Assembly: GCA_005880695.1 (NCBI GenBank)
Contig: VBGR01000056.1
Location: 1-64,000 of the forward strand
Origin: Chloroflexota bacterium
GTDB taxonomy: Bacteria > Chloroflexota > Dormibacteria > Dormibacterales > Dormibacteraceae
Direction of reading: 5' to 3'
DNA length: 64,000 bases
Of this stretch, positions 32,345 to 43,607 are shown piece after piece (positions within the stretch are counted from its first letter, which is position 1; each line of letters begins with the position of its first letter). The translations under genes were made by a program, and so were the position numbers. The notes under the pieces were generated by a model. The model worked only from the letters and a program-made list of their open reading frames with translations, made no database searches and had not been told where the DNA came from.

Positions 32345-33618
32345 GGCGCCGGGCCGGGAGTTGCCGCGACGAGAGAGGGGTCCTCCTCCTTCTCTTCGAG
32401 CTCCCTCTCGCGCTGGGCGCTGGGCAGGAAGCCCTGCGGTCGAACGATGATCAGGAGCACGAGGAGGCCGCCGAAGACGAGGATGCGCAGGTAGAGCAGC
32501 GACGGGCTCAGGAAGTAAAGGAAGCCAACCACGATCGCTCCAACGACGGCTCCCGGGATGCTGCCCATGCCACCGGCCACCACCATGACAAGGACCAGGA
32601 TCGACACGAAGAGCTGGAAGGAGTCGGGTGCGATCAGATGCTGTCCCGCCGCATAAATCGCGCCGGCCATGCCGCCGAAGAAGCCCCCCGAGGCGTAAGC
32701 CAGCAGCTTCAGGTTGCGCGTGTTGATTCCCGCCACCTGGGCGGCCGTTTCGTCCTCCCGGATCGCGGCCCAGGCGCGGCCGACACGTGAGCGCTCGAGC
32801 CGGCTGACTATGAAAACAGTGAGCAGGATCAGGAGCAGAACCAGGTAGTAGTAGTTGAGGAACGGCGGTATCTGGAAGGGCCCCAGATGGTTCGCGGGAT
32901 TGCCGAAGCTGTAACTGCCGATCGTGACCGGATCGATGTTGATGATTCCGTTCGGGCCGTTCGTGATGTTGATCGGCTGGTCGAGGTTGTTGGCAAAAAT
33001 CCTGGTGATCTCACCGAAGCCGAGCGTCACGATGGCGAGGTAGTCACCGCGTAACCGCAGCGTGGGAATGCCGATCAGCACTCCGAAGAGCGCAGCTGCG
33101 GCGCCGGCCAGTGGAATCAATACCAGCATCGAGATGTGAAAGCCGGGCTGCGGACCAACAACGCTCTGGGACACCAGGAAGTACGTGGTTTGTTTGGTTA
33201 TCTCGTAGAGCTGGGGAGAGGCGAAAAGCCCGTAGACGTAGGCCCCGACCGCGAAAAAGGCCACGTACCCAAGATCGAGCAGGCCGGTGAAGCCGACCAC
33301 GATGTTGAGGCCGACCGCGAGCAGCACGTAGAGCTCGATGCTGTACGTCACGGACAGCAGGTAGCCGCCTGTCAGCAGCTCGATGAGCGGCAGGAAGAGG
33401 CCGATCAGCAGCAGCGCGTAGCGGTTTCGCAGCACGACCGAAGCGCCCTTGCCGGCCAGCCGCACCGGGGCCGTCGCCTGCCGCGGCACCCTGCCCCGAA
33501 CCAATCTGACTATCAGGTAGGCGGCGCCGGCGAGGAGCGCCTGCCAGGCCAGGATCGCGAAGGGATTGTTGCCGAAGGGGCCGTGCAGGAAGGCGACGAA
33601 AGCGTCGACGAAGCTCAT
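32341..33618 (-). CDS. livM: Branched-chain amino acid ABC transporter permease LivM
   Basis: 425 residues, about ten membrane helices. It carries the LivM-type core: VGLNIVVGFTGLLDLGYVAFFAVGAYVYGL, then GDYLAIVTLGFGEITRIFANN and the EAA-like loop RLERSRVGRAWAAIREDETAAQVAGINTRNLKLLAYASGGFFGGMAGAIYA. The N-terminal 80 residues form extra helices not in the shortest family members. The charged C-terminal tail (RERELEEKEEDPS) is cytoplasmic. It overlaps livH and livG by 4 bp. Confidence 0.93.
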   Translation of the reverse strand: MSFVDAFVAFLHGPFGNNPFAILAWQALLAGAAYLIVRLVRGRVPRQATAPVRLAGKGASVVLRNRYALLLIGLFLPLIELLTGGYLLSVTYSIELYVLLAVGLNIVVGFTGLLDLGYVAFFAVGAYVYGLFASPQLYEITKQTTYFLVSQSVVGPQPGFHISMLVLIPLAGAAAALFGVLIGIPTLRLRGDYLAIVTLGFGEITRIFANNLDQPINITNGPNGIINIDPVTIGSYSFGNPANHLGPFQIPPFLNYYYLVLLLILLTVFIVSRLERSRVGRAWAAIREDETAAQVAGINTRNLKLLAYASGGFFGGMAGAIYAAGQHLIAPDSFQLFVSILVLVMVVAGGMGSIPGAVVGAIVVGFLYFLSPSLLYLRILVFGGLLVLLIIVRPQGFLPSAQRERELEEKEEDPSLVAATPGPAP

Positions 33619-34586
33619 GCGCGCTGGCTGACGCGTTCGCGCATGATGCCGGAGGGCCGGAACACCAACATCAAGATCAAGAAAGCGAAGGCGAACACGT
33701 CTTCATAAGCCGAGGAGAAGATCCCGCAGCTGGCGTTGCTGATGTACGCGGCTCCAAGTGATTCGGCTAAGCCCAGCAGAAAGCCGCCGAGCATGGCGCC
33801 CGGGATGTTGCCGATGCCGCCGATGACCGCCGCCGTGAACGCCTTCAACCCGGCGATGAAGCCGATGGTCTGGTTGGTCGAGTAGTTGAGCATCCAGAGC
33901 ACCGCGGCAACTCCGGCCAGCGCGGAGCCGATGATGAACGTGAAGGAGATCACCCGGTCCATGTTCACGCCCATCAGCTCGGCCGCCTCGCGGTCCTGCG
34001 CCACGGCTCGCATGCCGCGGCCGAGCGACGTCCGCCGCACGAGCTGCTGCAGGCCGACCATCATCACGACCGACGAGACGAGCATCAGGACCTGTACGTA
34101 GCGAATGGTCACGTCCGCGTAGAGCGGGATGTCGCCGGCGAGCAGGTTCGGCAGCGTGTGGTCGCGGGAGGACACGTAAGTCGCAATCCAGGCTTCGAGG
34201 AAAAAACTGACTCCGATCGCGCTGATAAGAGGAGCCAGCCGTGGGGCACGCCGCAGAGGCCGGTAGGCGACCTTTTCGATCGTAAAGCCCAGCACCGCAC
34301 AAAGAGCCATGGCGGCGATCATCGCCAGCAGCAGCACCGGTATCACGAGCGCAAGCGAGGATGTGCCCGTCAATCCGAACTGGCCGGTCACGCCGAGCAC
34401 GACGAACGTCCCGATCATGAAGACGTCGCCGTGCGCGAAGTTGATCAGCTCGAGCACGCCGTAGACCATGCTGTAGCCGAGTGCGATTAGCGCATACACG
34501 CTGCCCAGGGTGACCCCGTTGATGAGCTGTTGGAGGATGCCTTCGGGGGTCAGCCCAGAGGTGAGCAGGTCCAGGCAGCGCTGCAT
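33615..34586 (-). CDS. livH: Branched-chain amino acid ABC transporter permease LivH
   Basis: 323 residues, about eight membrane helices. LivH landmarks: QQLINGVTLGSVYALIALGYSMVYGVLELINFAHGDVFMIG and the cytoplasmic loop RRTSLGRGMRAVAQDREAAELMGVNMDRVISFTF, then AFTAAVIGGIGNIPGAMLGGFLLGLAE. It forms the membrane channel with LivM. GAGGA lies 5 nt before the ATG. A 13-bp perfect hairpin separates it from livK, a likely device to lower permease expression relative to the binding protein. Confidence 0.94.
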   Translation of the reverse strand: MQRCLDLLTSGLTPEGILQQLINGVTLGSVYALIALGYSMVYGVLELINFAHGDVFMIGTFVVLGVTGQFGLTGTSSLALVIPVLLLAMIAAMALCAVLGFTIEKVAYRPLRRAPRLAPLISAIGVSFFLEAWIATYVSSRDHTLPNLLAGDIPLYADVTIRYVQVLMLVSSVVMMVGLQQLVRRTSLGRGMRAVAQDREAAELMGVNMDRVISFTFIIGSALAGVAAVLWMLNYSTNQTIGFIAGLKAFTAAVIGGIGNIPGAMLGGFLLGLAESLGAAYISNASCGIFSSAYEDVFAFAFLILMLVFRPSGIMRERVSQRA

Positions 34587-34611
34587 TTCTTCCTCAAAGA
34601 GGTTTGAACGG

Positions 34612-34645
34612 AAGAGGGGCAGGCCTTTGCAAGCCTGCCCCTCTT
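34612..34645 (-). terminator. Strong intercistronic hairpin between livK and livH
   Basis: A perfect 13-bp inverted repeat (AAGAGGGGCAGGC at 34612-34624 and GCCTGCCCCTCTT at 34633-34645, loop of 8) sits 10 bp past the livK stop and 25 bp before the livH start. There is no T run after it on the minus strand. It may stabilise livK mRNA or partly terminate, giving more binding protein than permease. Confidence 0.7.
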
Positions 34646-34655
34646 GTCGACACTG

Positions 34656-35924
34656 CTAGCCGCCGATCGTGACTGCTTTGACGGCCTTGAAGTTTCCGCT
34701 CTCCACCTTGTAGACGGTGAAGATGCTGGTTGTGATGTCGCCTTTGCTGTCGAACGTGTAGGACTGCACGAGCCCTTTGTAGTCCTTCGTCGCGGCAACC
34801 GCGCCGAGGACGGCCGCCTTGGTCGCGCCCGCCGTTTTGACCGCGTTCATGATGATGTTCGCCGCGTCAAAAGCCTGGGGAGCGTATTGGAAGACGTCGA
34901 CGCTGTACTTCGCCTTGAACTTCGTGTTGAACTCGGCGAATCCCGTCATCAGGTTCTGCGCCGGCCCGCCGTTGGAGGCGAAAGCGCCCTCAGCGTCGGT
35001 TCCGGCCAGCTTCGTGTAGTCGCTGTCCTCGCAGCCGTCTCCCATGACGAAGGGCACCTTGATGCCAAGCTTGCGTGCCTGCGAGGTGAGAGGTCCGGCC
35101 TGCGCCGAGTAACCGCCGTAGAAGATGACGTCAGGGTGCTTGCCCTTGATCGTCGTCAGCTGGGCGGTGAAGTCGCTGGCGGTGGCGTCGAGGTGTTCCC
35201 GCGCCACGATCTTGCCGCCGGCGCCCGGAATCGCGTCGTTGACCGAGTCGGCCAGTCCCTGGCCGTAAGTGCTCTTGTCGTCCAGGATGGCGACGTTCTT
35301 GCAGCCGAGGGTCTTGACCGCGAATTCGGCGTCGGTATGACCCTGCGCGACGTCGTTACCGATCACCCGGAAGGCTGTCTTGAAACCCTGGGCGGTGTAC
35401 TTCGGGTTGGTGGCTGACGGCGAGATCTGGGTGATCCCGTTGTCGTTGAAGATCTTGGACTCGGCGATGGTCGCGGTCGAGAAGATGCCACCGATCACCG
35501 CCACGACACCGTCGTCGACCAGCTTCTGCGCGCTCTGGGCGCCCTGCGTCGCGTCGGCGTTGTCGTCAACAGGGTCGAGCTGGAACGTATAGGTCGTGCC
35601 CTGGTTCTGGACGCCGCCGGCGGCGTTCATCTGGTCTACGGCCAGCTGGGCGCCGTTCTTGGCGTCGATGCCGTAGTTCTGGTACTTGCCGGCCAGCATC
35701 CCGATGAACCCGATCTTGAGGACCGGGTCAGACGGCTTGAATGCCATGAGCCGGGCCGTGGCCGCCGCTGCGATTGCGGAGCCCCCACTCGCCGGTACAG
35801 CCGAAACGGCGTTCGGATTGCACGTCGAGGAGGTTCCCCCGCTCGTGCCGCCACCGCCGCACGCGGCAGCGGTTGCGAATAAAGCGGCAACCATGAGGAC
35901 TGTAAGCCCCCGTTTTCGAATCAT
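34656..35924 (-). CDS. livK: Branched-chain amino acid ABC transporter substrate-binding lipoprotein
   Basis: 422 residues. A signal with lipobox (LFATAAAC, lipidated Cys near residue 22) and a Gly/Ser linker lead to a type I periplasmic-binding fold: LKIGFIGMLAGKYQNYGIDAKNGAQLAVDQMNAAGG, GVVAVIGGIFSTATIAESKIFNDNGITQISPSATNP and VAILDDKSTYGQGLAD. It captures the substrate outside the membrane for LivHMGF. A Shine-Dalgarno-like AGGGGGA precedes the ATG. A TTGACT-N18-GATAGT promoter and a leader of about 113 nt with a hairpin precede the gene. Confidence 0.93.
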   Translation of the reverse strand: MIRKRGLTVLMVAALFATAAACGGGGTSGGTSSTCNPNAVSAVPASGGSAIAAAATARLMAFKPSDPVLKIGFIGMLAGKYQNYGIDAKNGAQLAVDQMNAAGGVQNQGTTYTFQLDPVDDNADATQGAQSAQKLVDDGVVAVIGGIFSTATIAESKIFNDNGITQISPSATNPKYTAQGFKTAFRVIGNDVAQGHTDAEFAVKTLGCKNVAILDDKSTYGQGLADSVNDAIPGAGGKIVAREHLDATASDFTAQLTTIKGKHPDVIFYGGYSAQAGPLTSQARKLGIKVPFVMGDGCEDSDYTKLAGTDAEGAFASNGGPAQNLMTGFAEFNTKFKAKYSVDVFQYAPQAFDAANIIMNAVKTAGATKAAVLGAVAATKDYKGLVQSYTFDSKGDITTSIFTVYKVESGNFKAVKAVTIGG

Positions 35925-36008
35925 GTGATTCCCCCTATGTCTTGCCTGCGAAGCTCGCCGCCCTCTTCCCGGCTTGGCTCGGGGCGAGAGTGCGCCGACG
36001 GCGAAATG

Positions 36009-36029
36009 CTGCCACTTTCAAGGTGGCAG
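36009..36029 (-). promoter_or_regulatory. Hairpin in the livK leader
   Basis: A perfect 7-bp inverted repeat (CTGCCAC/GTGGCAG, loop of 7) falls about 10-30 nt downstream of the transcription start predicted from the livK promoter. It could be a regulatory leader structure or an operator for a dimeric regulator. Confidence 0.4.
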
Positions 36030-36044
36030 GCTACTCCGAGCAGA

Positions 36045-36074
36045 ACTATCGACTGCGTGGCGCCCGTAAGTCAA
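36045..36074 (-). promoter_or_regulatory. livK promoter TTGACT-N18-GATAGT
   Basis: On the minus strand -35 TTGACT (36069-36074) and -10 GATAGT (36045-36050) are separated by 18 bp. The same -35 hexamer and spacing occur before the orphan receptor gene at 47.5 kb. Confidence 0.55.
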
Positions 36075-36092
36075 GCGGGCAGCGTAGCCCGG

Positions 36093-36098
36093 TAGGAT
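36093..36098 (+). promoter_or_regulatory. -10 element TAGGAT before ugd
   Basis: TAGGAT ends 9 nt before ATG 36108 with no Shine-Dalgarno site, consistent with a leaderless start for the UDP-sugar genes. It shares the 183-bp livK-ugd gap with the divergent livK promoter. Confidence 0.45.
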
Positions 36099-36107
36099 AG
36101 CCGCGCT

Positions 36108-37395
36108 ATGAGCCGTGTCGCGGTCGCCGGAGCCGGATACGTCGGGCTCACCACGGCAGCCTGCCTGGCCGACCTCGGCAACGAGGTGGTGGCCGTCGAC
36201 ATCGACCAGGACCGCATCAAGATGCTGCGCCGGCACCGGCTGCCCATCTATGAGCCGGGTCTGCGGGAAGTGGTCGAGCGCAATGCGCGGGCGGGCCGCC
36301 TGAGCTTCACTACCTGCTACGAGGAAGCGGTTCCCGGCGCCGACTACGCGTTCATCGCGGTCGCCACGCCGGAAGGGGCCGAAGGCGCGGCCGACCTCTC
36401 ATACGTGGAGGCAGCCGCCCGCTCGGTGGCGGAGAACATGAATGGTCCCCTGGTCGTCGTGAATAAGTCCACCGTTCCGATCGGGACCGGCGACTTCGTG
36501 AGCAGGGTGCTGGCCAAACACGCGGGAGAGCACCGGTTCGATGTGGTCAGCAACCCCGAGTTCCTGCGCGAGGGCTCGGCGCTGGCCGACTTCATGCAGC
36601 CCGACCGGGTCGTCATCGGAGCCCACCGGAGGGAAGCGGCAGACCTCGTCGCCAAGCTCTACGAACCGCTCAATGCCCCAATCCTGCTCACGACCATGTA
36701 CACCGCCGAGATGATCAAGTACGCGTCCAACTCCTTCCTGGCGACCCGGATCTCGTTCATCAACGAGATGGCTCGCATCTGCGAGAGGGTCGACGCCGAC
36801 GTGAAAGTCGTCTCCGAGGGCATGGGGCTGGACCGCCGGATCGGGAGCCTCTTCCTGGAGGCGGGCATCGGCTACGGCGGCTCCTGCTTCCCGAAGGATG
36901 TCAAAGCCCTCGCCGCGACGGCAAAGGAGTACGGCTATCACCCGGAGCTCCTGCGGGCGGTCATGGACATCAACCAGGACCAGCAACGCCTGGTCATCGA
37001 GAAATTGAAAGACTGCCTCGGCAGTTTGCGGGGGCAGGTCGTCGGCCTGCTCGGCCTCGCCTTCAAGCCCAACACCGACGACCTGCGGGAGGCTCCCAGC
37101 CTGGAGATCGCCCGCGGGCTCCTCGCCAAAGGCGCGACGGTGCGCGCCTACGACCCGGCCGCGATGGTCCGCGCCAAGCGCCTGCTGCCGGACGTCAACT
37201 ACCGCCGCGACGCTTACCAGGTGGCGCGGGGCGCCGACGCCATCGCGGTGATTACCGAGTGGAACGAGTTCAAGCTCCTCGACCTGCCGCGGGTCCGGCG
37301 TTCGATGCGGCGTCCGGTAGTTGTCGACGGACGCAACATCTACGATCCGGTCCAGATGCGCGACCTGGGGTTCGTGTACAGGGGGATCGGCCGCA

Positions 37396-37400
<5 letters not shown>
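36108..37400 (+). CDS. ugd: UDP-glucose 6-dehydrogenase
   Basis: 430 residues. It oxidises UDP-glucose to UDP-glucuronate with two NAD+. N-terminal NAD fold: [30 protein letters not shown]. Central helix region: [24 protein letters not shown]. The catalytic Cys is in [16 protein letters not shown] (about residue 261). C-terminal UDP domain: [27 protein letters not shown]. Its product feeds the decarboxylase encoded immediately downstream. The ATG lies 9 nt after a TAGGAT -10 element. Confidence 0.96.
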
Positions 37401-40113
<2,713 letters not shown>

Positions 40114-40222
40114 TCCGGCGCCGGGTCGACGCGCTGACGCCGCATTCGAAACTCCACCCGTGTATCCGGCCTGTCCGTCAAACGATGTTGGAGCGGATGC
40201 GCCCCTAAGCTTCCACATCGTC

Positions 40223-41095
40223 ATGGCCAGCAGGCGAGCTTGGGTCCTGGGCGGCGGCGGGGCCAGGGGAGCGGCCGAGGTCGGCATCATGCTTGCGCTC
40301 TTCGAGGCTGGCGTCGACCCGCCGATTCGGCTGGTCGGGTCCAGCGTTGGTGCGCTCAACGCGGCCGCCATCGCCGGCTACCCGACGCTGGCCGGGGCCC
40401 AGATGCTGCGGCGGATCTGGCTCTCTCATCTGGCCCACAACGTCTTCCGCCGACACGCCCTCGGCATGACCATCTCGGGCCTGCGCTGGAAGCCCTACCT
40501 GGTCGACTCGGACGCGGTCGTCCGGTTGATCAATCGGGTCGGCGCGCTGACCGGCGTGACGACTTTCGAGGAGCTCACGATCCCGCTCACGGTCGTGGTC
40601 ACCGACCTTGGCATGGGCCGCCCCGGCCTCTTCAACTCCGGCGAGCTCGGCCTCCCGCTGCTGGCCTCGACCGCCATCCCCGGGCTCTACCCGCCAGTCA
40701 CCATCGATGGGCACGAGTACTACGACGGCGGCATCGTCAACAACACACCGATCTCGGTCGCCGTCGATCAGGGCGCCAAGGACGTCGTCGCCATCAGCCT
40801 GATGGCCACCCGGCCGGATCCCAGCCGGCTGGACTCCTGGCCCGACGTGCTGGCGCGGACCGTGCAGCTCACGCTCCATCAGCAGATGCTGATCGACTTC
40901 GAACGGCTGCAGGAGCGGGCACGCCTGACGGTCCTCTGCCCGCTGCTGCCGGTTGAGGTCGACCGCTATGCCGCCAGCGGCCAGCTCGGCTCGGTGATCG
41001 AGTCTGCCCGCCGGTCGATGGCCGACCTCCTGGCCAAGCGTGGCTCCCGGCTTTTCCGCCACTCCGGCGTCCATTACCTCGAGCTCGCAGCCTAA
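40223..41095 (+). CDS. Patatin-like phospholipase
   Basis: About 290 residues. The oxyanion loop is WVLGGGGARGAAEVGIMLALFEAGV, the nucleophile Ser is in LVGSSVGALNAAAIAGY (GxSxG) and the catalytic Asp is in EYYDGGIVNNTPISVAVDQGA (DGG). Such bacterial patatins act as lipid acyl hydrolases, sometimes as effectors or in membrane turnover; no signal peptide is seen, so it is probably cytoplasmic or membrane-peripheral. The start is taken at ATG 40223 before the conserved strand; the frame is open to 40160. It lies between ahcY and metK with no obvious functional tie. Confidence 0.85.
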   Translation: MASRRAWVLGGGGARGAAEVGIMLALFEAGVDPPIRLVGSSVGALNAAAIAGYPTLAGAQMLRRIWLSHLAHNVFRRHALGMTISGLRWKPYLVDSDAVVRLINRVGALTGVTTFEELTIPLTVVVTDLGMGRPGLFNSGELGLPLLASTAIPGLYPPVTIDGHEYYDGGIVNNTPISVAVDQGAKDVVAISLMATRPDPSRLDSWPDVLARTVQLTLHQQMLIDFERLQERARLTVLCPLLPVEVDRYAASGQLGSVIESARRSMADLLAKRGSRLFRHSGVHYLELAA

Positions 41096-41129
41096 GCTAC
41101 TGACCTGCCGGTACTCCCGGCGCTTGGAG

Positions 41130-41177
41130 CCGCGCCCGCACGGTGGCCCGGTTTTGCCGGCGCGGGAAACAAGGAGG
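41130..41177 (+). promoter_or_regulatory. Hairpin leader and ribosome site of metK
   Basis: A stem pairs CCGCGCC (41130-41136) with GGCGCGG (41159-41165), capped by an inner GGC/GCC hairpin. It ends 5 nt before AAGGAGG (41171-41177). It could modulate translation, but I do not recognise a known SAM riboswitch consensus in it. Confidence 0.35.
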
Positions 41178-41187
41178 AAATTGCAGC

Positions 41188-42357
41188 GTGATGAAGCGCA
41201 AAGAGGGCGCCTCCGCCCCCCTTCTCTTCACGTCCGAGTCGTGCGCCGAAGGGCACCCGGACAAGCTCGCCGACCAGGTCTCCGACTCGATCCTGGACGC
41301 GATCCTCTCCAAGGACCCGCTGGCCCGGGTCGCCTGCGAGGCAGCCATCACCACCGGCCTCATCATCGTGATGGGAGAGATCACCACCGACTGCTACGTC
41401 GACATCCCGCGGATCATCCGGCAGACCATCCGGGACGTCGGCTACACGCGGGCCAGGTACGGCCTGGACGCCGAGACCTGCGGTGTCATCACCAGCATCG
41501 ATGAGCAGTCGCCTGACATCGCACAGGGCGTCGACGTGGGCGGCGCGGGCGACTCCGGGATGATGTTCGGTTTCGCCTGTGACGAGACCCCGGAGCTGAT
41601 GCCGCTGCCCATCAGCCTTGCCCACGCGCTCGCCAGGCGGCTGGCGGAAGTGCGCCGAACGAAAACCGTCGGCTACCTGCGGCCCGACGGCAAGTGCCAG
41701 GTCACCGTCGAGTACGGCGCCGAGGGCAAGCCGGCTCGCGTCGACACCGTCGTGGTCTCGGCCCAGCACCACGACGAAGCCACCTCGGATGAGATCCGTA
41801 AAGATCTCGAGGAGCACGTGGTCGACAAGGTCATCCCGAAAGCGCTCCGCAAGGACGGCTTTCGCTGCCTCGTCAACCCGACCGGGCGGTTCGTCATCGG
41901 CGGTCCCGCCGCCGACGTCGGTCTCACCGGGCGGAAGACGCAGGTCGACAGCTACGGCGGGTACGCGCGGCAGGGTGGCGGCTGCTTCTCCGGCAAGGAC
42001 CCGACCAAGGTCGACCGGGCCGGCGCCTACGGCGCCAGGTATGTGGCCAAGAACATCGTGGCGGCAGGACTGGCCAGCCGCTGCGAGGTCCAGCTGGCCT
42101 ACGCGATCGGCGTCGTCAAGCCGGTCGCGATCGCCGTCCAGACCTTCGGCACCGGCAAGGTTCCCGACTCCGAGATCAAGCGGGCCGTCGAGCGGCAGTT
42201 CGACCTGAGCCCGCTCGGAATCATCAAGGAGCTCAACCTGCGGCGGCCCCTCTTCCGGCCGACTGCCTGCTACGGCCACTTCGGGCGGACCGACATCGAC
42301 GCACCCTGGGAGGACACGTCGCGGGCCGCGGACCTCCTGGCGGAGGTCGCCGACTAG
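41188..42357 (+). CDS. metK: S-adenosylmethionine synthetase
   Basis: 389 residues, the normal length. It makes SAM from methionine and ATP. Motifs: [27 protein letters not shown] (ATP-site His), [71 protein letters not shown]. Two normally strong positions differ: GAGDQG is GAGDSG here and ARHGGGAFSGKD is [19 protein letters not shown] lies 10 nt before GTG 41188 and 13 nt before ATG 41191; either may be the start. ahcY upstream completes the SAM/SAH cycle. Confidence 0.95.
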   Translation: MMKRKEGASAPLLFTSESCAEGHPDKLADQVSDSILDAILSKDPLARVACEAAITTGLIIVMGEITTDCYVDIPRIIRQTIRDVGYTRARYGLDAETCGVITSIDEQSPDIAQGVDVGGAGDSGMMFGFACDETPELMPLPISLAHALARRLAEVRRTKTVGYLRPDGKCQVTVEYGAEGKPARVDTVVVSAQHHDEATSDEIRKDLEEHVVDKVIPKALRKDGFRCLVNPTGRFVIGGPAADVGLTGRKTQVDSYGGYARQGGGCFSGKDPTKVDRAGAYGARYVAKNIVAAGLASRCEVQLAYAIGVVKPVAIAVQTFGTGKVPDSEIKRAVERQFDLSPLGIIKELNLRRPLFRPTACYGHFGRTDIDAPWEDTSRAADLLAEVAD

Positions 42358-42449
42358 GGGACGTGGCCGGGAGACTCGGGCAGCAATTCGGCGATCCAGG
42401 TGGCCCGATGCCACGAAAGGGAGGAGCACCGGAGCCCGCGCATCCTTAG

Positions 42450-43598
42450 ATGCGTGCGCGAGGAGCGGACGACCTGACAAAGGCAGCGGCCCGCATGGGC
42501 GTTGAAGGGCCCGCGAGGCCTCCCGGCCACGTCCCCCTTGTTGCGGTCATCCCCGCCGGCGGGGCGGGGACGCGCCTCTGGCCGTGGTCGAATCGCGCCC
42601 GGCCGAAGCATCTCCTCGACCTGACAGGCAGCGGCCGCTCCCTCCTGCAGGAGACGTACGACCGCGTCCGCCCTCTGGCCGAGGAGGTCTACGTGCTGAC
42701 CGAGGCCCGCCAGGTCGAGCCGATCCTCGCCCAGCTGCCGGAGCTTCCGCGGGACCGGGTGATCGTCGAACCGGTCGCGCGGGGCACGACCAGCGCTCTG
42801 GGCCTGGCCGCCTTGACGCTGGCCGAGCGGGACCCGGGGGCGCTCATGCTCAGCCTGCCGGCTGACCACGTGGTCAAGGGGCGCCGCGCCTTCGGGGCGG
42901 CCATCAAGCGCTCGGCGCGCCTGGCGGCCGCCACCGATCGGCTGGTGACGATCGGGCTCCGGCCCACCTACCCCGCCACGGGGTTCGGCTACATCAGGAC
43001 GGCGGGCAGGTTTCGCGGCGGAGGCGTCACGGCGCTGAAGGTGGACCGCTTCGTGGAGAAGCCATCGCTGGCAAAGGCTCGCGGCTACCTGGCGGAAGGC
43101 GACCACTACTGGAACCTGGCGATGTTCTCCTGGCGGGTGGGCGTCTTCCTGGAGGAGCTGGCCCGCTACTCGCCGCGCCACTACCGGGGCCTGCGCCGCG
43201 TTCTGGCGGCCAGGCGGGCAGGCGAGGAGGTCCGGGCGGCCAGGCTCTACGCCCGGCTGCCGGCGGACGCCGTCGACAACACGATCATGGAGCGCACCGA
43301 AAAGCTCGTGCTCGTGCCGGGCGGCTTCGAATGGGTCGACGTCGGGTCCTGGTCCGAGCTGCACTCGCTGCTGCCCAAAGACGGTGGCGGCAACGTGCTG
43401 CGCGGCGACCCGGTCCTGGTCGACGCGGAGGGTTCCTTCATCTCCGCGCCGGGCAAGGCGATCGCTGTCATCGGCGTGAAGGACTTAGTCGTGATCGACA
43501 CCGAGGAAGCCCTGCTGGTGGTGCCCAGGGAGCGTGCCCAGGAGGTGAAGAGCGTGGTCGACCGTCTCAAAGCCCGCGGCAAGACCCGCTACCTTTAG
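42450..43598 (+). CDS. manC: Mannose-1-phosphate guanylyltransferase
   Basis: 382 residues. It makes GDP-mannose from mannose-1-phosphate and GTP. Signature: VAVIPAGGAGTRLWPWSNRARPKHLLDLTGSGRSLLQETYDR; metal site MLSLPADHVV; sugar site TGFGYIRT and VEKPSLAKARGYLAEGDHYWNLAMFSW; and FEWVDVGSWSELH. It lacks a fused C-terminal isomerase domain; the cupin gene two genes downstream can supply that activity. The start is ATG 42450 or 42495; neither has a clear ribosome site, and the conserved domain begins after both. Confidence 0.93.
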   Translation: MRARGADDLTKAAARMGVEGPARPPGHVPLVAVIPAGGAGTRLWPWSNRARPKHLLDLTGSGRSLLQETYDRVRPLAEEVYVLTEARQVEPILAQLPELPRDRVIVEPVARGTTSALGLAALTLAERDPGALMLSLPADHVVKGRRAFGAAIKRSARLAAATDRLVTIGLRPTYPATGFGYIRTAGRFRGGGVTALKVDRFVEKPSLAKARGYLAEGDHYWNLAMFSWRVGVFLEELARYSPRHYRGLRRVLAARRAGEEVRAARLYARLPADAVDNTIMERTEKLVLVPGGFEWVDVGSWSELHSLLPKDGGGNVLRGDPVLVDAEGSFISAPGKAIAVIGVKDLVVIDTEEALLVVPRERAQEVKSVVDRLKARGKTRYL

Positions 43599-43607
43599 TT
43601 CTTGCCT

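Noticed and set aside
41096-41187. SAM riboswitch before metK
   Set aside because: A hairpin exists, but I cannot match it to the known SAM or SAH riboswitch consensus structures.
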